A program made the translations under genes and the position numbers. From assembly GCF_016056305.1 (NCBI RefSeq), contig NZ_JAECZC010000002.1, positions 297,925-361,924 on the forward strand: a DNA stretch of 64,000 bases, given 5' to 3'. A model generated the notes under the pieces. The model was not told the DNA's origin and did not search any database. It worked only from the letters and a program-made list of their open reading frames with translations. This stretch comes from Amazonocrinis nigriterrae CENA67. Lineage in GTDB: Bacteria; Cyanobacteriota; Cyanobacteriia; Cyanobacteriales; Nostocaceae. Below are positions 62,357 through 64,000 of the stretch, one piece after another (the stretch's first letter is position 1; every line of letters begins with the position of its first letter).

Positions 62357-63253
62357 ATGTTTCAGCCACAGGGATTTGAGCAACGCTCAATAATTACCTC
62401 ACTAGGTAAAATGGCATACTATACTGCCGCTGGCTCACCTTGGCAGAACGATGCAATCGCAAAAGGTGAAAAGGAAACTTTGGTGTTCCTGCACGGTTTT
62501 GGTGGTGGGTCTTCTGCTTATGAGTGGTCGAAAGTTTATCCAGCCTTTGCTGCTGAATATCGGATTTTGGCACCAGACTTAATCGGTTGGGGTAGATCCG
62601 AGCATCCAGCACGGAATTACCAGATTGATGATTATTTAACCACAATTCGGGAGTTTTTCGAGCAGACTTGTACAGGGCCAGTGACAGCGATCGCTTCTTC
62701 TTTGACGGCAGCCTTTACAATCCGAGTAGCGATCGCCCATCCCGATTTATTCAAGTCTTTAATTCTGACCACACCTGCGGGACTTTCTGACTTTGGCGAA
62801 AATTACTCCCGTAGCTTTTTTGCCCAAATAGTCAGTATTCCTTTTGTTGATCGCTTGCTGTATAGCACTGGAGTTGCTACGAGTAACGGTATTCGCAGTT
62901 TCTTAGAACAACGGCAATTTGCCCAGCCTAATCGAATTTATGACGAAATTGTAGAAGCCTATTTACAATCTGCCCAGCAACCAAATGCTGAGTATGCGGC
63001 GCTATCTTTTGTACGCGGTGACTTGTGCTTTGATTTATCACTTTACATTCAACAATTGACAACTCCCACTGCGATTATTTGGGGGCAAGAATCGGAATTT
63101 ACCGGGCCTGAAATTGGTCGTCGTCTTGCCCAGAATAATCCCCAAGCAATCCGCATATTTCAACAGTTGGAAAATGTAGGATTAACACCACAGTTAGAAC
63201 TCCCAGCGGTGACAATTGGATTAATCCGCCAGTTTTTACCTTTGCTGAATTAG
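62357..63253 (+). CDS. Alpha/beta hydrolase fold protein
   Basis: 298 residues. The oxyanion-hole block is VFLHGFGGGSSAYEWSKVYP, followed by ILAPDLIGWGRSEHP. The nucleophile elbow reads AIASSLTAAFTI, so the usual Gly-x-Ser-x-Gly is absent though a Ser is in place. The acid position reads WGQESEFTG and the expected C-terminal His region reads VGLTPQLELP with no His. It resembles a cyanobacterial/plastid branch of the family with relaxed motifs. It may be a non-catalytic or unusual hydrolase. It starts at the ATG at 62357, after a repeat block. Confidence 0.8.
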   Translation: MFQPQGFEQRSIITSLGKMAYYTAAGSPWQNDAIAKGEKETLVFLHGFGGGSSAYEWSKVYPAFAAEYRILAPDLIGWGRSEHPARNYQIDDYLTTIREFFEQTCTGPVTAIASSLTAAFTIRVAIAHPDLFKSLILTTPAGLSDFGENYSRSFFAQIVSIPFVDRLLYSTGVATSNGIRSFLEQRQFAQPNRIYDEIVEAYLQSAQQPNAEYAALSFVRGDLCFDLSLYIQQLTTPTAIIWGQESEFTGPEIGRRLAQNNPQAIRIFQQLENVGLTPQLELPAVTIGLIRQFLPLLN

Positions 63254-63413
63254 TTTTTTGTCAGTAGTCAGTCATCAGTAATCAGTAATGGGGAGTCAGT
63301 GTTGGCGATGCCTGGGGTTTTTGCTAGTCTAGGCACTGTGTGCTGGATTTTTCCACAGAACTTATTGGGGGCGATCGCTGTCTTCAGATATGTACTCTAC
63401 TAGCACGACCGGG

Positions 63414-64000
63414 CTAAAATAGTGCAATAGGATAGAGGTGTTTGAGTTTAATACGGGCATCCTCTGTTGTGAAGCGCCATTGAACTTGGCTATTCGTGCG
63501 ATTACGCTGGTTCTGCCAGGCAGATAACTCCTTTTCTAACTCGGTGGCAGAGGAAATACGACGGTCAAGACATTGTTGAGAAAGGACACTTAACTCAATC
63601 TCGGCAACATTCAACCAACTACCGTTACGAGGGGTATAGTGAATTTCTAAGCGGCGAGCTAATCGATGAGCAACAGTTGCAGGAAAAGCTTCATACAGTG
63701 AGGCAATGTGATGAGTATTGAGATTGTCACAAACTAACTTGACTTTGCGCGCGTGGGGATAGTCTACATCTAGAAGTTGGCGAACTTCCAGTGCCCAATC
63801 GACGCGAGTACGATGCTCACGACTACTCACGCGCCGCCATCCTCTCAAGGGGTCAAAAAATATAAATAACGCACGCACACCATGCCGTTCATAATGGTAA
63901 TCTTCTTTGCGATCGCTTGCGGGTGTCATTGGTATTGGCTCAAACACGTCCGCTTTTAACTCGTAAGCCGCTTCATCCATGCAGATGAGTGGTTCATCTT
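63414..64000 (-). mobile_element. IS630-family transposase, cut by window end
   Basis: The frame is open to base 64000 (DEPLICMDEAAYELKADV precedes and spans the first Met), so the N-terminal part lies outside. The DDE triad is visible: Asp in CMDEA, Asp in LVCDNLNTHH and Glu in RNGSWLNVAEIELS. LSQQCLDRRI and the C-terminal end are typical of IS630 transposases. The region 63254-63413 contains TCAGTAATCAGTAA units and a GCGATCGC; an obvious terminal inverted repeat could not be defined without the other end. Confidence 0.85.

Noticed and set aside
62140..62379. Plus-strand frame just before the alpha/beta hydrolase
   Set aside because: It is translated heptamer repeat and palindrome DNA; Ser/Pro runs only.

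Overview
The window is chromosomal DNA from a filamentous, heterocyst-type cyanobacterium (Nostoc/Anabaena/Tolypothrix-like). The reasons are the many HIP1 octamers (GCGATCGC) inside and between genes, the intergenic short tandem heptamer repeats and dispersed palindromes typical of that group, a thylakoid photosystem I accumulation factor, OCP-derived carotenoid proteins, and the large number of histidine kinases. No rRNA or tRNA gene was seen. Both ends cut genes: a histidine kinase at the left and an IS630-type transposase at the right.

Layout. 0-4 kb: a kinase/OmpR regulator pair and a SulP-STAS anion transporter. 4.4-6.3 kb: a murT-gatD pair in which a deletion at a HIP1-like repeat seems to have removed the end of murT and the start of gatD. 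6.7-8.7 kb: a thylakoid thioredoxin-like protein, an unknown protein and a HicAB pair. 8.9-16 kb: a ribosomal peptide cluster of the TOMM/LAP class. It has two tandem Cys-Xaa-Gly repeat precursors, an E1-like leader-binding partner, a YcaO cyclodehydratase and a SagB azoline dehydrogenase, with a divergent ABC exporter. 16.2-16.8 kb: a Phd-type antitoxin and its PIN toxin, which carries one in-frame stop.

16.9-29.3 kb is a type III-A CRISPR effector island: cas10-csm2-csm3-csm4-csm5-cas6 plus a CARF-HEPN ribonuclease. Beyond it lie a small membrane protein, a few decayed CRISPR repeats, a Csx3-AAA fusion, a stand-alone Csx3 and a WYL-domain regulator. No cas1/cas2 and no intact array are present. 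Cas10 keeps GGDD but shows no HD nuclease motif, so the system looks built around cyclic oligoadenylate signalling: Cas10 makes it, CARF-HEPN responds, and the Csx3 proteins should remove it. The same 18-bp palindrome, TGGAAG-N6-CTTCCA, lies upstream of cas10 and between csx3 and the WYL gene. It is a candidate operator for the WYL regulator.

29.3-34.7 kb: nnr (with a low-complexity in-frame insertion), a SPOR-like protein, a DUF433 antitoxin followed by only the tail of its toxin, a MITE-like element, two small accessory proteins and mnmA. 34.7-39.4 kb: one 1574-residue surface protein (DUF4114, Calx-beta, beta-helix, FG-GAP propeller). 40.3-45.8 kb: a seven-PAS hybrid kinase and a REC-kinase. 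45.8-51.1 kb: a carotenoid locus (desaturase-like oxidoreductase, helical carotenoid protein, CTDH) interrupted by an acidic protein, a HAD phosphatase and queG. 51.5-64 kb: a Rieske oxygenase, two coiled-coil proteins, an RsbW-like kinase with a REC-GAF-PP2C phosphatase, a NarL regulator, a WecG/TagA glycosyltransferase, another kinase, FtsE, a membrane HEAT protein, an alpha/beta hydrolase and the cut transposase.

All functional calls rest on reading translated sequence and remembered family features; no database search was possible.
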